From Pseudoglutamicibacter cumminsii (lineage in GTDB: Bacteria > Actinomycetota > Actinomycetes > Actinomycetales > Micrococcaceae): 64,000 nucleotides of DNA. The translations under genes were made by a program, and so were the position numbers. Shown one piece after another: positions 9,686 to 18,470 of this stretch. The first letter of the stretch is position 1. Every line of letters begins with the position of its first letter. The stretch is from NCBI RefSeq assembly GCF_016907775.1, contig NZ_JAFBCO010000001.1:744001-808000 (forward strand), in the 5' to 3' direction. The notes beneath the pieces were generated by a model, which was given only the letters and a program-made list of their open reading frames with translations, was not told the DNA's origin and searched no databases.

Positions 9686-10500
9686 TCGGTTCCACCCAGC
9701 AGGACGTCGTCGTCGAATAGTGAAGCAGTGGACTGTTCCGCGTGAGCGGAGGCGGTGTCGGCTGCGCCGGTGGCACCGGCGGAGGCGACGACGGTGGTGT
9801 CAGACACGATCTTCCCGTCGCTGAGCTCAATCACGCGGTCAGCCCACGGTAGCGTTTCCGGTTCGTGCGTCACCACGATCACCGCGGAGCCCGCAGCAGC
9901 CTGCTGCCGCAACAATCTCATCGTTTCTGTACTGGCGGCTTGATCGAGTGCGCCTGTGGGTTCGTCCGCGAGGATCACACGCTTCTCGCCCGTGATCGCG
10001 CGGGCAATCGCTACCCGTTGCTGATACCCGGCCGACAACTCCATGACCCAACGGTCTGCCGCGTCTTTCAGGCCCACCGCATCGAGCGCTTCAAGTGCCG
10101 CTTTCCGCGCGGCACGCGGCCGCACACCATCCAGTTCAAGCGGCAGCGCGACGTTCTCTGCCGCCGTGAGGATGCTGATGAGGTTGTGATCCTGGAACAC
10201 AAAGCCGATGGCTCGGCGCCTCAAACGCGCGGACTGCGTGCGGTTCAAGCCGTAAAGGTCGGTGCCGACGATGTGGATGCGGCCGGAATCCGGACGCTGC
10301 AGTCCACCCATGAGAGACAAGATGGAGGACTTACCTGAGCCTGATGGCCCGGTGATCATCACGAGCTCGCCAGGGTTCACATCGAATGAGACGTCGTCGA
10401 GGGCGACCGCACGGGCGTCACCCTCGCCGTAGCTTTTGGACACGTGGTCGACGACCACCGCGGACCTCACTGGGGCTGTTGGCTTGGTCAGCGGGCTCAT
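9682..10500 (-). CDS. ABC transporter ATP-binding protein (MacB/LolD class)
   Basis: This 272-residue ATPase has Walker A GPSGSGKSS at 51-59, the signature LSAGYQQR at 155-162 and Walker B VILADEP at 175-181 followed by TGALD, the form typical of the MacB/LolD group that works with FtsX permeases. A 45-residue Ala/acidic tail follows the catalytic core. Its ATG overlaps the trpF stop by four bases and its own stop overlaps the permease start, so trpF, ATPase and permease are one tight operon. Confidence 0.9.
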   Translation of the reverse strand: MSPLTKPTAPVRSAVVVDHVSKSYGEGDARAVALDDVSFDVNPGELVMITGPSGSGKSSILSLMGGLQRPDSGRIHIVGTDLYGLNRTQSARLRRRAIGFVFQDHNLISILTAAENVALPLELDGVRPRAARKAALEALDAVGLKDAADRWVMELSAGYQQRVAIARAITGEKRVILADEPTGALDQAASTETMRLLRQQAAAGSAVIVVTHEPETLPWADRVIELSDGKIVSDTTVVASAGATGAADTASAHAEQSTASLFDDDVLLGGTE

Positions 10501-11258
10501 GCTCGGCCCTCCGCGTCGGTGTCCTCTGCGCTGGCCTCATCTACGCCAGCGCCGTGTTCCGGGGCGTGCGCGGCGTGGAAACCGGCGTTGAGGCGGGCGT
10601 GGGCGGTCTTGGCATTGTGGATGAATTCGGCGATCTTGTTCATTGATTTGATGCCGCGTTCAGATTCCACGCCGGAGGAAACGTCCACGCCCCATGGCTG
10701 CGCATCGGTGACCGCTTGCGCGACGTTGTCGGGGTTGAGGCCGCCGGCCAGAAGCCACGGTTCGGCGAGCTTGGCGTGTTCGAGCGCCGTGAGGTCCCAC
10801 GTGCTTCCTGAGCCCGGGACTGCGGCGTCGATCAGCAGAACGTCTTCGCCGCTCTGCCCGCTTTCAACGTGCGGATGGTGTTTGAGGGAGGTCGCCCACC
10901 ACACTTGCCGCGGCGCGTACTCGGCGCCCAGCTCGGGAGCTTTGTTGAAAACGTCGCGAGCGGCCGCGACGTCCTCAGCCCCGTAGTTCCCGTGGAGTTG
11001 CAACACGTTCGCGCCGATCTCGATCGCGTCCCATGCCGCTGCAACCGCCGGGGTATCGAAAACAACCAGCACGATGTGCGCGGGACGTTGATGCTCAGCG
11101 AAGGCTTCCCGCGCCGTTTCCGCTACGCGCACGGACTGCTCGTGATCTGCGTGGCGGGGGCTGGGTTCGTAGTGGATGATCCCGACTGCGTCTGCACCGG
11201 ATCTCACGGCGTGGCGTGAGTCTTCGGCTGTGGTCAGCCCACAGATCTTGACGAACAC
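10497..11258 (-). CDS. trpF: Phosphoribosylanthranilate isomerase
   Basis: The enzyme converts N-(5-phosphoribosyl)anthranilate to CdRP in tryptophan synthesis. The TIM-barrel motifs KICGLT (4-9), VLQLHG, the PGSGSTWDL phosphate loop, LAGGLNPDNV and GVDVSSGVE are all visible. At 253 residues it is about 40 longer than usual because of a C-terminal acidic/Ala-rich tail that overlaps the next gene's start. No other trp genes are present; trpF away from the trp operon is common in actinobacteria. Its coupling to an ABC exporter is probably positional rather than functional. Confidence 0.9.
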   Translation of the reverse strand: MFVKICGLTTAEDSRHAVRSGADAVGIIHYEPSPRHADHEQSVRVAETAREAFAEHQRPAHIVLVVFDTPAVAAAWDAIEIGANVLQLHGNYGAEDVAAARDVFNKAPELGAEYAPRQVWWATSLKHHPHVESGQSGEDVLLIDAAVPGSGSTWDLTALEHAKLAEPWLLAGGLNPDNVAQAVTDAQPWGVDVSSGVESERGIKSMNKIAEFIHNAKTAHARLNAGFHAAHAPEHGAGVDEASAEDTDAEGRA

Positions 11259-11344
11259 TGTGACGTACCCCCATGACGCCGCGCTTGGGTCACGCGGCTA
11301 GTTTTGCCCTGCTAGTTTTGCGCTGGCTTCTCTTGCGTCATTAT

Positions 11345-12619
11345 TTACTCTTGCGTCATTGTCTCACGTGAGTTTCGGTTGGCACGTGAGTTTCGGTTAG
11401 CACTGGGCTGTTCGGGTTTCCGGATGAGGAGCACCATGACGACAGCCAGAAGAGCCGTGGCCGCATAGAAGATGAAGACGCCTGGGTAGCCGTTGCCTGT
11501 GCTGATCATCCAGCCGGTAACGGCCGGGCCGATGATGGCACCGAAGCGCCCGATGCCGGCGGTCATGCCCATGCCGGTAGACACGAGGTGGGCTGGATAG
11601 ATGTAGCCGACGAGCCCGTAGATCATCACCTGGGCCGAGAACACAAACACGCCCGTGACCAGCAGGAACGCGTTGAGCACGAAGCCGCTGTTGAAACGGA
11701 TGACGAGCGAAAGCAGGAAGACTGCCGCGAGCAGGAACCACACGGCGATGGATCCGCGGGCGCCAAAGCGGTCTGCGGTTGCGCCGCCGATCAGCAGGCC
11801 GATGACGGCGCCGACGTTGGTCACGAACAGCATCACGAGCGAGTCAGCGACGGGGTATCCGGCGGAGACCATGATCTTAGGTAGCCACTGGTTCAGGCCG
11901 TACACAAGCAACAGGCCCATGAACGATGCGATCCACATCGCGATGGTGGAGCGTGCGCGTCCGTCGGCGAAGAGGGCGGCGATGCCTGGCTTGGTTTCCG
12001 CCTCGGCCGAGGCGGCTGCGTCGGCTTCCTCGGCGGAGCTGTGGTCTGGCAAGTAGAGGTAGATCAGCGGCAGCACGATGATGCCGAGGCCGCCACCGAT
12101 GTAGAAGACCCACTGCCATGCGTCCGCGACGGCGAGCGCGACGAGGGATGCTCCGACTGCGCCGGCGTGGTAGCCCGTCATGGTCACGGTGGTTGCGTGT
12201 GCCCGGCGTCCGCTTGCCATGGTTTCTTGCATGACGGTGAGTGCAACAGGCATCGATGCGCCGAGGCCGAGGCCGGCGATGAACCGGAAGAGCGCGATGA
12301 GGGCCCAGGTGGGCAGGAGCGGTATCGCGATCGTGAAGATGCTGAAGAGGGCTACGCACGCCAGGAGGGTGCGGCGGCGGCCCCATCGGTAGCTGAGTGG
12401 ACCGATCATGACGGCGCCGAGGCCCACGCCTACGAGTGACAGGGTTGCGACCACCGTCATGGTTTCGGTGGTGAGGCCCGCGTGTGGTGCGGCTGGGTCC
12501 GTGAGGATTGGGGTCGTGGCGCCGAGCGCCACGAGGTCGAAGCCTTCGAGGGCTACCGTGAACCAGCACAGGATCACAATCCAGGTGCGGGAGAAAGTGT
12601 TGTGTGTTTGCGTGCGCAT
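11345..12619 (-). CDS. MFS transporter, aromatic-acid:H+ symporter (AAHS) type
   Basis: I chose the ATG at 12619 because GAGGAG sits just upstream; the longer frame would bury this site. The 424-residue protein has twelve membrane segments, the early GFDLVALG motif of AAHS members (PcaK, BenK, GenK relatives), and the loop motif GPLSYRWGRRR. The likely role is proton-linked uptake of an aromatic or related organic acid, which fits the aromatic catabolism genes further right, but the substrate is inferred. The C-terminus carries an NRNSRANRNSR tandem repeat encoded by near-identical 18-bp units, a recent slippage duplication. It is divergent from the TetR gene. Confidence 0.8.
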   Translation of the reverse strand: MRTQTHNTFSRTWIVILCWFTVALEGFDLVALGATTPILTDPAAPHAGLTTETMTVVATLSLVGVGLGAVMIGPLSYRWGRRRTLLACVALFSIFTIAIPLLPTWALIALFRFIAGLGLGASMPVALTVMQETMASGRRAHATTVTMTGYHAGAVGASLVALAVADAWQWVFYIGGGLGIIVLPLIYLYLPDHSSAEEADAAASAEAETKPGIAALFADGRARSTIAMWIASFMGLLLVYGLNQWLPKIMVSAGYPVADSLVMLFVTNVGAVIGLLIGGATADRFGARGSIAVWFLLAAVFLLSLVIRFNSGFVLNAFLLVTGVFVFSAQVMIYGLVGYIYPAHLVSTGMGMTAGIGRFGAIIGPAVTGWMISTGNGYPGVFIFYAATALLAVVMVLLIRKPEQPSANRNSRANRNSRETMTQE

Positions 12620-12838
12620 GCGTCTCCTCAGCAAGCGTCAGGTTCTGGAGTATGCGCGTTGATCGCGCCCGGCGGCCTCCGGAACACAGGAAGTCTATGG
12701 GCTTGATGATTTTGAGCGCCAGTTATTTACGGTTTTTCTTGGTCGGAACGGTTTCGCGACGGGGTCGATGCCTACGCGGCACGCACATTACACATACATG
12801 ACACGATTTTGCATGCAGGGCATATTTGCATTCAGAGC

Positions 12839-12861
12839 ATATTTGCACGGCGTGCACATAT
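12839..12861. promoter_or_regulatory. TetR autoregulatory operator (23-bp palindrome)
   Basis: A near-perfect palindrome centred on 12850 has 11-base arms with one mismatched pair. It fills the space between a TTTGCA -35 (12842-12847) and a TAAAAT -10 (12865-12870), and an 11-bp direct repeat GCATATTTGCA (12820-12830 and 12837-12847) overlaps its left side. The position is ideal for a repressor controlling its own gene and the pump behind it. Confidence 0.7.
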
Positions 12862-12877
12862 TGGTAAAATGGGTTGT

Positions 12878-13720
12878 ATGACCAACATTCCTGCATCACG
12901 TCACGATGAAGCAACTAAAGCGCTCGGTAGGCGTGAGCTCAACCGCATGGCCACAACCGAGAAGATTGTGAACGCATGCCTCGATCTCGGCGAGGAAATC
13001 GAATGGGAAGACGTCACTGTCGATGCGGTCGCTGAGCGGGCAGGGATTTCCCACCGGACGTTCTTCAACTACTTCAGCTCACTGGCTGAAGCGGTGCACT
13101 ATCCGCTGACGGTAATGATTCAGGATGCTCCTAGACGAATCACCGACACGAACGGCGGTTCTGCCGATCCCGCCGCCGACCCTGATTCTGCCCCGGCGTC
13201 TGAAGACCAGCACATCGAGGCCGGAGAACCGCTTGACTACGCGCAAGCGCTCGCTGCTTCGATACGGCTTGAACTGCTGATCCCTGCAACCCGCACACTC
13301 TTGCTGACTCGCGCATCCGCTAAGCTTCGCGCCGAATCGTTGCGCACATGGGAAAACAGCGTCACCCAGCTCCTCAAGCCAACTCAGCATCTTTCACCGA
13401 AAGCGCGGCTCGTGGCCGAGGTTCACGTCAGAGCCGCGGTGGCCGCCGCTCAAGTGGCCTTCGAACACTGGGCTGCGGCACTTTCCCACAGCCCCACCAA
13501 GGCAGACGTCGAGGCGTTGCGTCGCGACATCGGCCGGGCAGTCTCACTGGTCTCACCCACAGACATGTTGCCCACATCGAACACTGACACCACCCACCTC
13601 ACGTGGCCGGACTGGCTCTCCAGCGATGAACGCGAAGAAATCTATGAGGCGTTCAAAGTGGGAGGAACCGGCAACCCGGCGGCACCGAACGCATCAAAGC
13701 AAACGTGCCGCAACGCGTAA
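12878..13720 (+). CDS. TetR-family transcriptional regulator of the MMPL pump
   Basis: The 280-residue protein has a helix-turn-helix in its first 80 residues, including the TetR hallmark TVDAVAERAGISHRTFFNYF. The C-terminal ligand domain is longer than average because of an Asp/Ala/Pro-rich insert. The ATG at 12878 lies 7 bases after a TAAAAT -10 hexamer, implying a leaderless mRNA; an ATG at 12869 is the alternative. Only 48 bases separate it from the MMPL exporter, so it probably represses that pump and itself through the adjacent palindrome. The divergent MFS gene may be a second target. Confidence 0.82.
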   Translation: MTNIPASRHDEATKALGRRELNRMATTEKIVNACLDLGEEIEWEDVTVDAVAERAGISHRTFFNYFSSLAEAVHYPLTVMIQDAPRRITDTNGGSADPAADPDSAPASEDQHIEAGEPLDYAQALAASIRLELLIPATRTLLLTRASAKLRAESLRTWENSVTQLLKPTQHLSPKARLVAEVHVRAAVAAAQVAFEHWAAALSHSPTKADVEALRRDIGRAVSLVSPTDMLPTSNTDTTHLTWPDWLSSDEREEIYEAFKVGGTGNPAAPNASKQTCRNA

Positions 13721-13768
13721 CCCAACTCGTTTCTTTAAGCCCCAACCTCTGCGAGGACTCACGGAAAT

Positions 13769-16429
13769 ATGGCACATAAGCTCTACCAACTAGCCAAGCT
13801 AGCTGCACGTCGGCCTTGGGCATTCATCGTGTCCTGGTTAGTGATCATTGGTCTCCTGGGAGGTTCAGCGGCTCTTTTCATGGGCAAGCTGACCAACCAG
13901 TTCTCGATCCCAGGAACTGAAACCCAGAAGACCCTCGATCAAGTAAAAGGGGTCTTCCCTGACTTCAGCGGCGGCACCGGCTCGGTCGTTTTTGCTACCG
14001 AGAACGGCGAAAAGTTCACGTCTGAACAGAAAAAGAAGATCGACTCGATCCTCTCTGGCCTCGAAGACGACAAGACTGTGCTCTCCGCGGTCAACCCGTT
14101 CAAGAGCCAGGAAGAGCTCTCAAAGGCAGGCGAGAAGATCGCCGAAGGCAAGAAAGAGCTCGAGAAGAACGAGAAGAAACTAGCCGACGGCCAGAAGCAA
14201 CTGGACGGCGCGAAGAAACAGCTCGAAGACGGCCAGAAGGAACTCGATGACGGCAAGAAGCAGCTCGAAGACGGCCTGAAGCAGGCTGAAGAGGCCGCGC
14301 AACAGCTCGAAGCGGCTGGCATGACCCAGAGCCCGGAGTACATGCAGGCGCAGGGAACCATCCAGGCGCTCAAGCAGCAAGAGGCTGGCTTGAAGGCCAA
14401 GCAAGCGGAACTCGATGCGGGCCGCGCTGAGATCGACGCTAAGCAGAAAGAACTCGATGACGGCAAGAAGCAACTCGAAGACGGCCGGGCGGAGCTAGCT
14501 CAGGGCCAGCGGCAAGCGGAATCCGCGGAAGGCATGAAGTTCGTCTCTGATGACGGCGCGACCGCGATCTCTCACATGCAGTTCGAAGGCCAGGCGGAAG
14601 CCATGGAGTCCGAGAAGCGCGATCACCTGCTGAGCGAGCTTCACAGCGTCGAAAGCCTGGGAGTTGAGGTTTACCCGTCTACCGAAATCTCCTCCGACCT
14701 GAACAGCATCTTCGGCATCGGAGAGGTCATCGGCCTCGTTATTGCAGGCCTTGTGCTGCTCATCATGATGGGCACGTTCGTGGGTGCCGGGCTGCCGCTT
14801 CTGCAAGCAGTCCTGGGTGTGGGCGCTGGTGTCGCGGGTACCCTCGCATTCTCTTCAGTGCTGGATATGGCCTCGATTACCCCAGCCCTGGCTCTCATGC
14901 TGGGCTTGGCTGTGGGTATTGACTACACACTGTTCATCGTTCACCGCCACCGCCGCCAGCTGATGCAGGGCGTTGAGGTCAAGGAATCGATTGGCTTGGC
15001 GGTCGGTACCTCCGGTAGCGCTGTTGTATTCGCTGGCTTGACGGTTGTGATTGCGCTTGCCGCGTTGGTTGTTCCGGGCTTGCCGTTCCTTTCGATTCTG
15101 GGCTTGTCCGCTGCCGCGACGGTCGCGTTGGCTGTGTTGATCGCGATCACGCTGACCCCTGCGTTGCTTTCGTTGATCGGCACGCGGATCGTTTCGAAGC
15201 GTGCACAGAGGGCTTTCGATGCTAAGCAAGAGAAACAGCAGGCTCGTGCAGCAGCCGCTGGCGCTGAGGATGCTAAAGACCACGGCAACCACACTGGGTG
15301 GGCTCGTTTCACTACCGGCAAGCCGTGGATCGCGGCACTTGCTGGCGTGCTGTTGCTCGGGATTATTGCGATCCCAGCTACCAAGCTCACGACTGCGTTG
15401 CCTGACGGCGCCCAAGAGCCGTATGGCTCGGATGCACAGGTTGCGTACACGAAGATTTCTGACGATTTCGGCGCTGGTTTCAACGGTCCTATCCTCGGTC
15501 TCGTGACTCTGCCGGAGGGGGCATCTGAAGTTGAGGCGCAGAAGTCTCTATACGAAGCCGCTGAGAAGGTCCGCAAGTTCGATGGTGTGATCGCTGCTGC
15601 CCCAACCCAGCAGAGTGATGACAACCGTTACGGCTTGCTCCAGATCATCCCAACTACTGGCCCTGCCGATAAGAAGACCGTTGAACTGGTCGACCAGATC
15701 CGTGCGGCCGAACCTGAGATTGAAAACGCTACGGGCGCGAAGCTCGCGTTGACTGGTCAGGTGACCGCGATGATCGACGTGTCCGAAAAGATGGCGGAAG
15801 CTCTGCCGCCATATCTCGTGATTGTGGTGGGCTTGTCGCTCGTGCTGTTGCTGCTCGTGTTCCGCTCAATCGTTGTGCCGCTGGTCGCAACGCTCGGCTT
15901 CCTGCTTTCGCTCGCAGCCGCGTTCGGTGCAACCGTTGCGGTGTATCAGTTGGGTTGGCTCGGTGAACTGTTCGGCGTCCATACGCCTGGCCCGATCATG
16001 TCCTTCCTGCCAATCCTGTTGACCGGTATCTTGTTCGGTCTGGCGATGGACTACCAGATGTTCCTCGTGACCGCGATGCGCGAGGCATTCGTGCACGGCG
16101 CCTCACCTCGCGCAGCAGTCCGCAAGGGTATGAAGTCGGCAGCCCCAGTTGTGGTGGCCGCGGCGCTCATCATGATCTCCGTGTTCGCAGGCTTCATCTT
16201 CTCCGAACTCGCGATGATCCGTCCGATCGGTTTCGCGCTGGCATTCGGTGTGCTGTTCGACGCGTTCGTGGTCCGGTTGACCATCACCCCGGCAATCATG
16301 ACGCTGCTCGGCAAGCACGCGTGGTTCATCCCACGCTGGCTCGACAAGGTCTTGCCGAACGTGGACGTTGAAGGTGAATCCCTCAGCGAAGAGATCGCGG
16401 CCGCCGAGCGCGCCGCCGGCGCGCGGTAG
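13769..16429 (+). CDS. MMPL/RND-family exporter with coiled-coil extracytoplasmic loop
   Basis: This 886-residue inner-membrane protein has the two-fold MMPL architecture: a first membrane helix (about 18-38), a large outside loop, five helices, then the same arrangement repeated. Typical motifs are VGIDYTLFIVHRHR after the first half and the corresponding AMDYQMFL in the second. The first loop (about 115-260) is unusual: it is filled with repeated KKxLxDG/QKELDDG-type heptads predicting a long coiled coil, as in YhgE/Pip-like proteins. MMPL proteins export lipids, surfactants or drugs using the proton gradient. It follows a TetR gene, a common drug or lipid efflux layout. Confidence 0.85.
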   Translation: MAHKLYQLAKLAARRPWAFIVSWLVIIGLLGGSAALFMGKLTNQFSIPGTETQKTLDQVKGVFPDFSGGTGSVVFATENGEKFTSEQKKKIDSILSGLEDDKTVLSAVNPFKSQEELSKAGEKIAEGKKELEKNEKKLADGQKQLDGAKKQLEDGQKELDDGKKQLEDGLKQAEEAAQQLEAAGMTQSPEYMQAQGTIQALKQQEAGLKAKQAELDAGRAEIDAKQKELDDGKKQLEDGRAELAQGQRQAESAEGMKFVSDDGATAISHMQFEGQAEAMESEKRDHLLSELHSVESLGVEVYPSTEISSDLNSIFGIGEVIGLVIAGLVLLIMMGTFVGAGLPLLQAVLGVGAGVAGTLAFSSVLDMASITPALALMLGLAVGIDYTLFIVHRHRRQLMQGVEVKESIGLAVGTSGSAVVFAGLTVVIALAALVVPGLPFLSILGLSAAATVALAVLIAITLTPALLSLIGTRIVSKRAQRAFDAKQEKQQARAAAAGAEDAKDHGNHTGWARFTTGKPWIAALAGVLLLGIIAIPATKLTTALPDGAQEPYGSDAQVAYTKISDDFGAGFNGPILGLVTLPEGASEVEAQKSLYEAAEKVRKFDGVIAAAPTQQSDDNRYGLLQIIPTTGPADKKTVELVDQIRAAEPEIENATGAKLALTGQVTAMIDVSEKMAEALPPYLVIVVGLSLVLLLLVFRSIVVPLVATLGFLLSLAAAFGATVAVYQLGWLGELFGVHTPGPIMSFLPILLTGILFGLAMDYQMFLVTAMREAFVHGASPRAAVRKGMKSAAPVVVAAALIMISVFAGFIFSELAMIRPIGFALAFGVLFDAFVVRLTITPAIMTLLGKHAWFIPRWLDKVLPNVDVEGESLSEEIAAAERAAGAR

Positions 16430-16441
16430 CCGCTAACGTAA

Positions 16442-16471
16442 GGGGTGGGGTTTCGTGCGAAACCCCACCCC
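16442..16471 (+). terminator. Terminator of the tetR-MMPL unit
   Basis: Perfect 14-base arms (16442-16455 and 16458-16471) made of GGGGTGGGG and its complement form a strong hairpin 12 bases after the MMPL stop. Confidence 0.8.
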
Positions 16472-16511
16472 GCATCGTTGTTTAGAACCCTATTCTTCAC
16501 GTGGAGGTTCC

Positions 16512-17108
16512 GTGTCCACTCACCTTCGTGCCCTCGATCTTCCGGAAGGGCTGCTTGCTTTCGTAGGGAACCTGCGTTCCATGGACGCACCCACGTGGGC
16601 CGGCATTTCCACGTTGCGGCAGAACGTTTTCATCGTCGAACAGGAATGCAACTACGCAGACCAGGACCTCGACGACCTTGAGGACACCACGGAACACTTG
16701 TGGGTTGAAGACGGCGCCGGGGTCGTGTTCGCGACCCTGCGGATCATGAACGAAAAACCGAAAGGCACCGGCCTCGGCCTACCGCTGCTGGGAAATGCAC
16801 AGGCCGGGAATGCGCAGAGCATCAACATCTTCAACCCTAGCGGCAACGCGTCGGGTAACAGCGCCGCGGGTTCCGCGCCGCAAACCAAACGCATCGGCCG
16901 AGTTGCGGTGCACAGCAAACGCCGCGGCCAGGGCATCGGGCGCACGCTCATGAAGACTGCGGTGGCGCGTTGCGGTAAGCGCCGCATCGTGCTCGACGCG
17001 CAATCCCACCTGGCTGACTGGTACACGCAGTTCGGTTTCGTGGTGGACGGCGACGAGTTCCTCGACGTAGGAATCGCGCACGTGCCGATGGTGCGCGAAG
17101 CACTCTAA
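16512..17108 (+). CDS. ElaA-like GNAT N-acetyltransferase
   Basis: The GTG at 16512 is chosen because GGAGG lies 5 bases upstream; a longer frame would start inside the terminator. The 198-residue protein follows ElaA: LRQNVFIVEQECNYADQDLDDLD-like N-terminal strand-helix, the acetyl-CoA loop GRVAVHSKRRGQGIGR, and the closing FGFVVDGDEFLDVGIAHVPM. A Gly/Asn/Ser-rich insertion of about 35 residues sits between the strands before the CoA loop. ElaA proteins are GNAT enzymes with unknown substrate. It is a single gene with its own start signals. Confidence 0.82.
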   Translation: MSTHLRALDLPEGLLAFVGNLRSMDAPTWAGISTLRQNVFIVEQECNYADQDLDDLEDTTEHLWVEDGAGVVFATLRIMNEKPKGTGLGLPLLGNAQAGNAQSINIFNPSGNASGNSAAGSAPQTKRIGRVAVHSKRRGQGIGRTLMKTAVARCGKRRIVLDAQSHLADWYTQFGFVVDGDEFLDVGIAHVPMVREAL

Positions 17109-17240
17109 CTGCTGCGCCCGCGGCACTGTAACTGTACCGGTTGCAAGCGCGGCCCGGTAGCGGTCGATGCGCTCGGGGCTGCGGTTGTCAATGGACGCAG
17201 TTCCGCGGCCGGCGAGCGCCCTGCGGATATACTCGGGCAT

Positions 17241-18416
17241 ATGGCTGAAACGACTTCCCCACTGAATGCTCCCTTGATTAAAGCGCGTGAAATCAGCACT
17301 GAAGAGCACCTTGAGTTCCTGGCGCAGCACCCTGATGCGAGCTTCATGCAGACCCCGGCCTGGGGTGGCGTGAAGTCTGATTGGGATCCGGTTTCGCTCG
17401 GTATTTACGCGGGCGAGAAGCTCGTTGGCTCTGCGTTGGTTCTTTTGCGCTGGGCGCCGGTCATCAAGCGTTGCCTCGCTTATGTGCCGATGGGACCAGT
17501 GATCGATTGGTCTGAATACCCTGCGGACGCAGTGGTCGATGCGCTGGTTGAGGACGTGAAGCGGCGCGGCGCGTTCGCGTTGCGTTTCGGCCCGAACGTC
17601 AAACTAAAGCGGTGGGCTTCCGCTGGTGTCCGGAAGGTTCAGGGCGCCGGAACTATGCAGACCCTCGATGAGCTTGAGCCCACCGAAACATACGAGCTGG
17701 GTGCCCAGCTCACTGATGCTTTCCGTGCCCGCGGCGCTCGCCCGCTCGGTGGCGGCTTGGATTTCGAAGCCGGCCAGCCCGCATGCCTCGCACTGGTTCC
17801 GCTCGTGGATGACCAGGGGAACCAGCTGGATCTGGAGGGCGCGCTGAAATCGTTTTCATCCGGTGACCGCCGCAATGCTCGCAAGGCGCGGCGCGTTGGC
17901 TTTGTGGTGCATGAGAATCCCGACAATGTCTTCGCTCGCTTCAGCGCACTGATGGATGCAACCGGTAAGCGGCAGGATTTCAGGCCTCGCCCAGCGTCAT
18001 ATTATGAGACCCTCTACAAAGAACTGAACGATCAAGAACCGGGTTCTTGCCGCATCTTTATTGCGTCCGCCCCGGACGACGAGAACCACGACCTCGCCGC
18101 CGTGATGCTGGTGATGCGAGGCAATCAGGCTTGGTATCCATACGGCGGTTCGGTTCAAGACCGTACCTACTCGGGTGCCCCTCGCTTGCTACAGACCGTG
18201 ATGATTGAGGCTGCGATTGAGCGCGGCTGCGTTGTGTTGGATCAAGGTGGCGTCACCTCAACCCTGCAGATGGGCGGAGAGCACGCGGGCGGTTTGACGC
18301 ACTTCAAGACCGGCCTCGGCGCGGATATTTTCCGGATGGTCGGCGAGTGGGAGATCGCGATCAGCAAACCGATCACGTGGGCGTTCAATAAATACATGGA
18401 CATCCGTTCCAAGTAG
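17241..18416 (+). CDS. FemAB/FemX-like peptidoglycan bridge aminoacyltransferase
   Basis: This 391-residue protein belongs to the FemABX superfamily of double-GNAT enzymes. It shows the SFMQTPAWGGVK opening, a middle YVPMGPVIDW block and the C-terminal MLVMRGNQAWYPYGGS and LDQGGV segments of lipid II:aminoacyl transferases. Members add an amino acid from aminoacyl-tRNA to the lysine side chain of lipid II. The ATP-grasp ligase 54 bases downstream fits a two-step bridge: this enzyme would place the first, tRNA-derived L-amino acid. Which amino acid is used cannot be read from the sequence. The typical coiled-coil arm of staphylococcal FemA is absent. Confidence 0.78.
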   Translation: MAETTSPLNAPLIKAREISTEEHLEFLAQHPDASFMQTPAWGGVKSDWDPVSLGIYAGEKLVGSALVLLRWAPVIKRCLAYVPMGPVIDWSEYPADAVVDALVEDVKRRGAFALRFGPNVKLKRWASAGVRKVQGAGTMQTLDELEPTETYELGAQLTDAFRARGARPLGGGLDFEAGQPACLALVPLVDDQGNQLDLEGALKSFSSGDRRNARKARRVGFVVHENPDNVFARFSALMDATGKRQDFRPRPASYYETLYKELNDQEPGSCRIFIASAPDDENHDLAAVMLVMRGNQAWYPYGGSVQDRTYSGAPRLLQTVMIEAAIERGCVVLDQGGVTSTLQMGGEHAGGLTHFKTGLGADIFRMVGEWEIAISKPITWAFNKYMDIRSK

Positions 18417-18470
18417 CGCTCAAGCGTACGCACCCGCCCCTCAGCCATCGAACTTCCAAGGAGGCACCCT

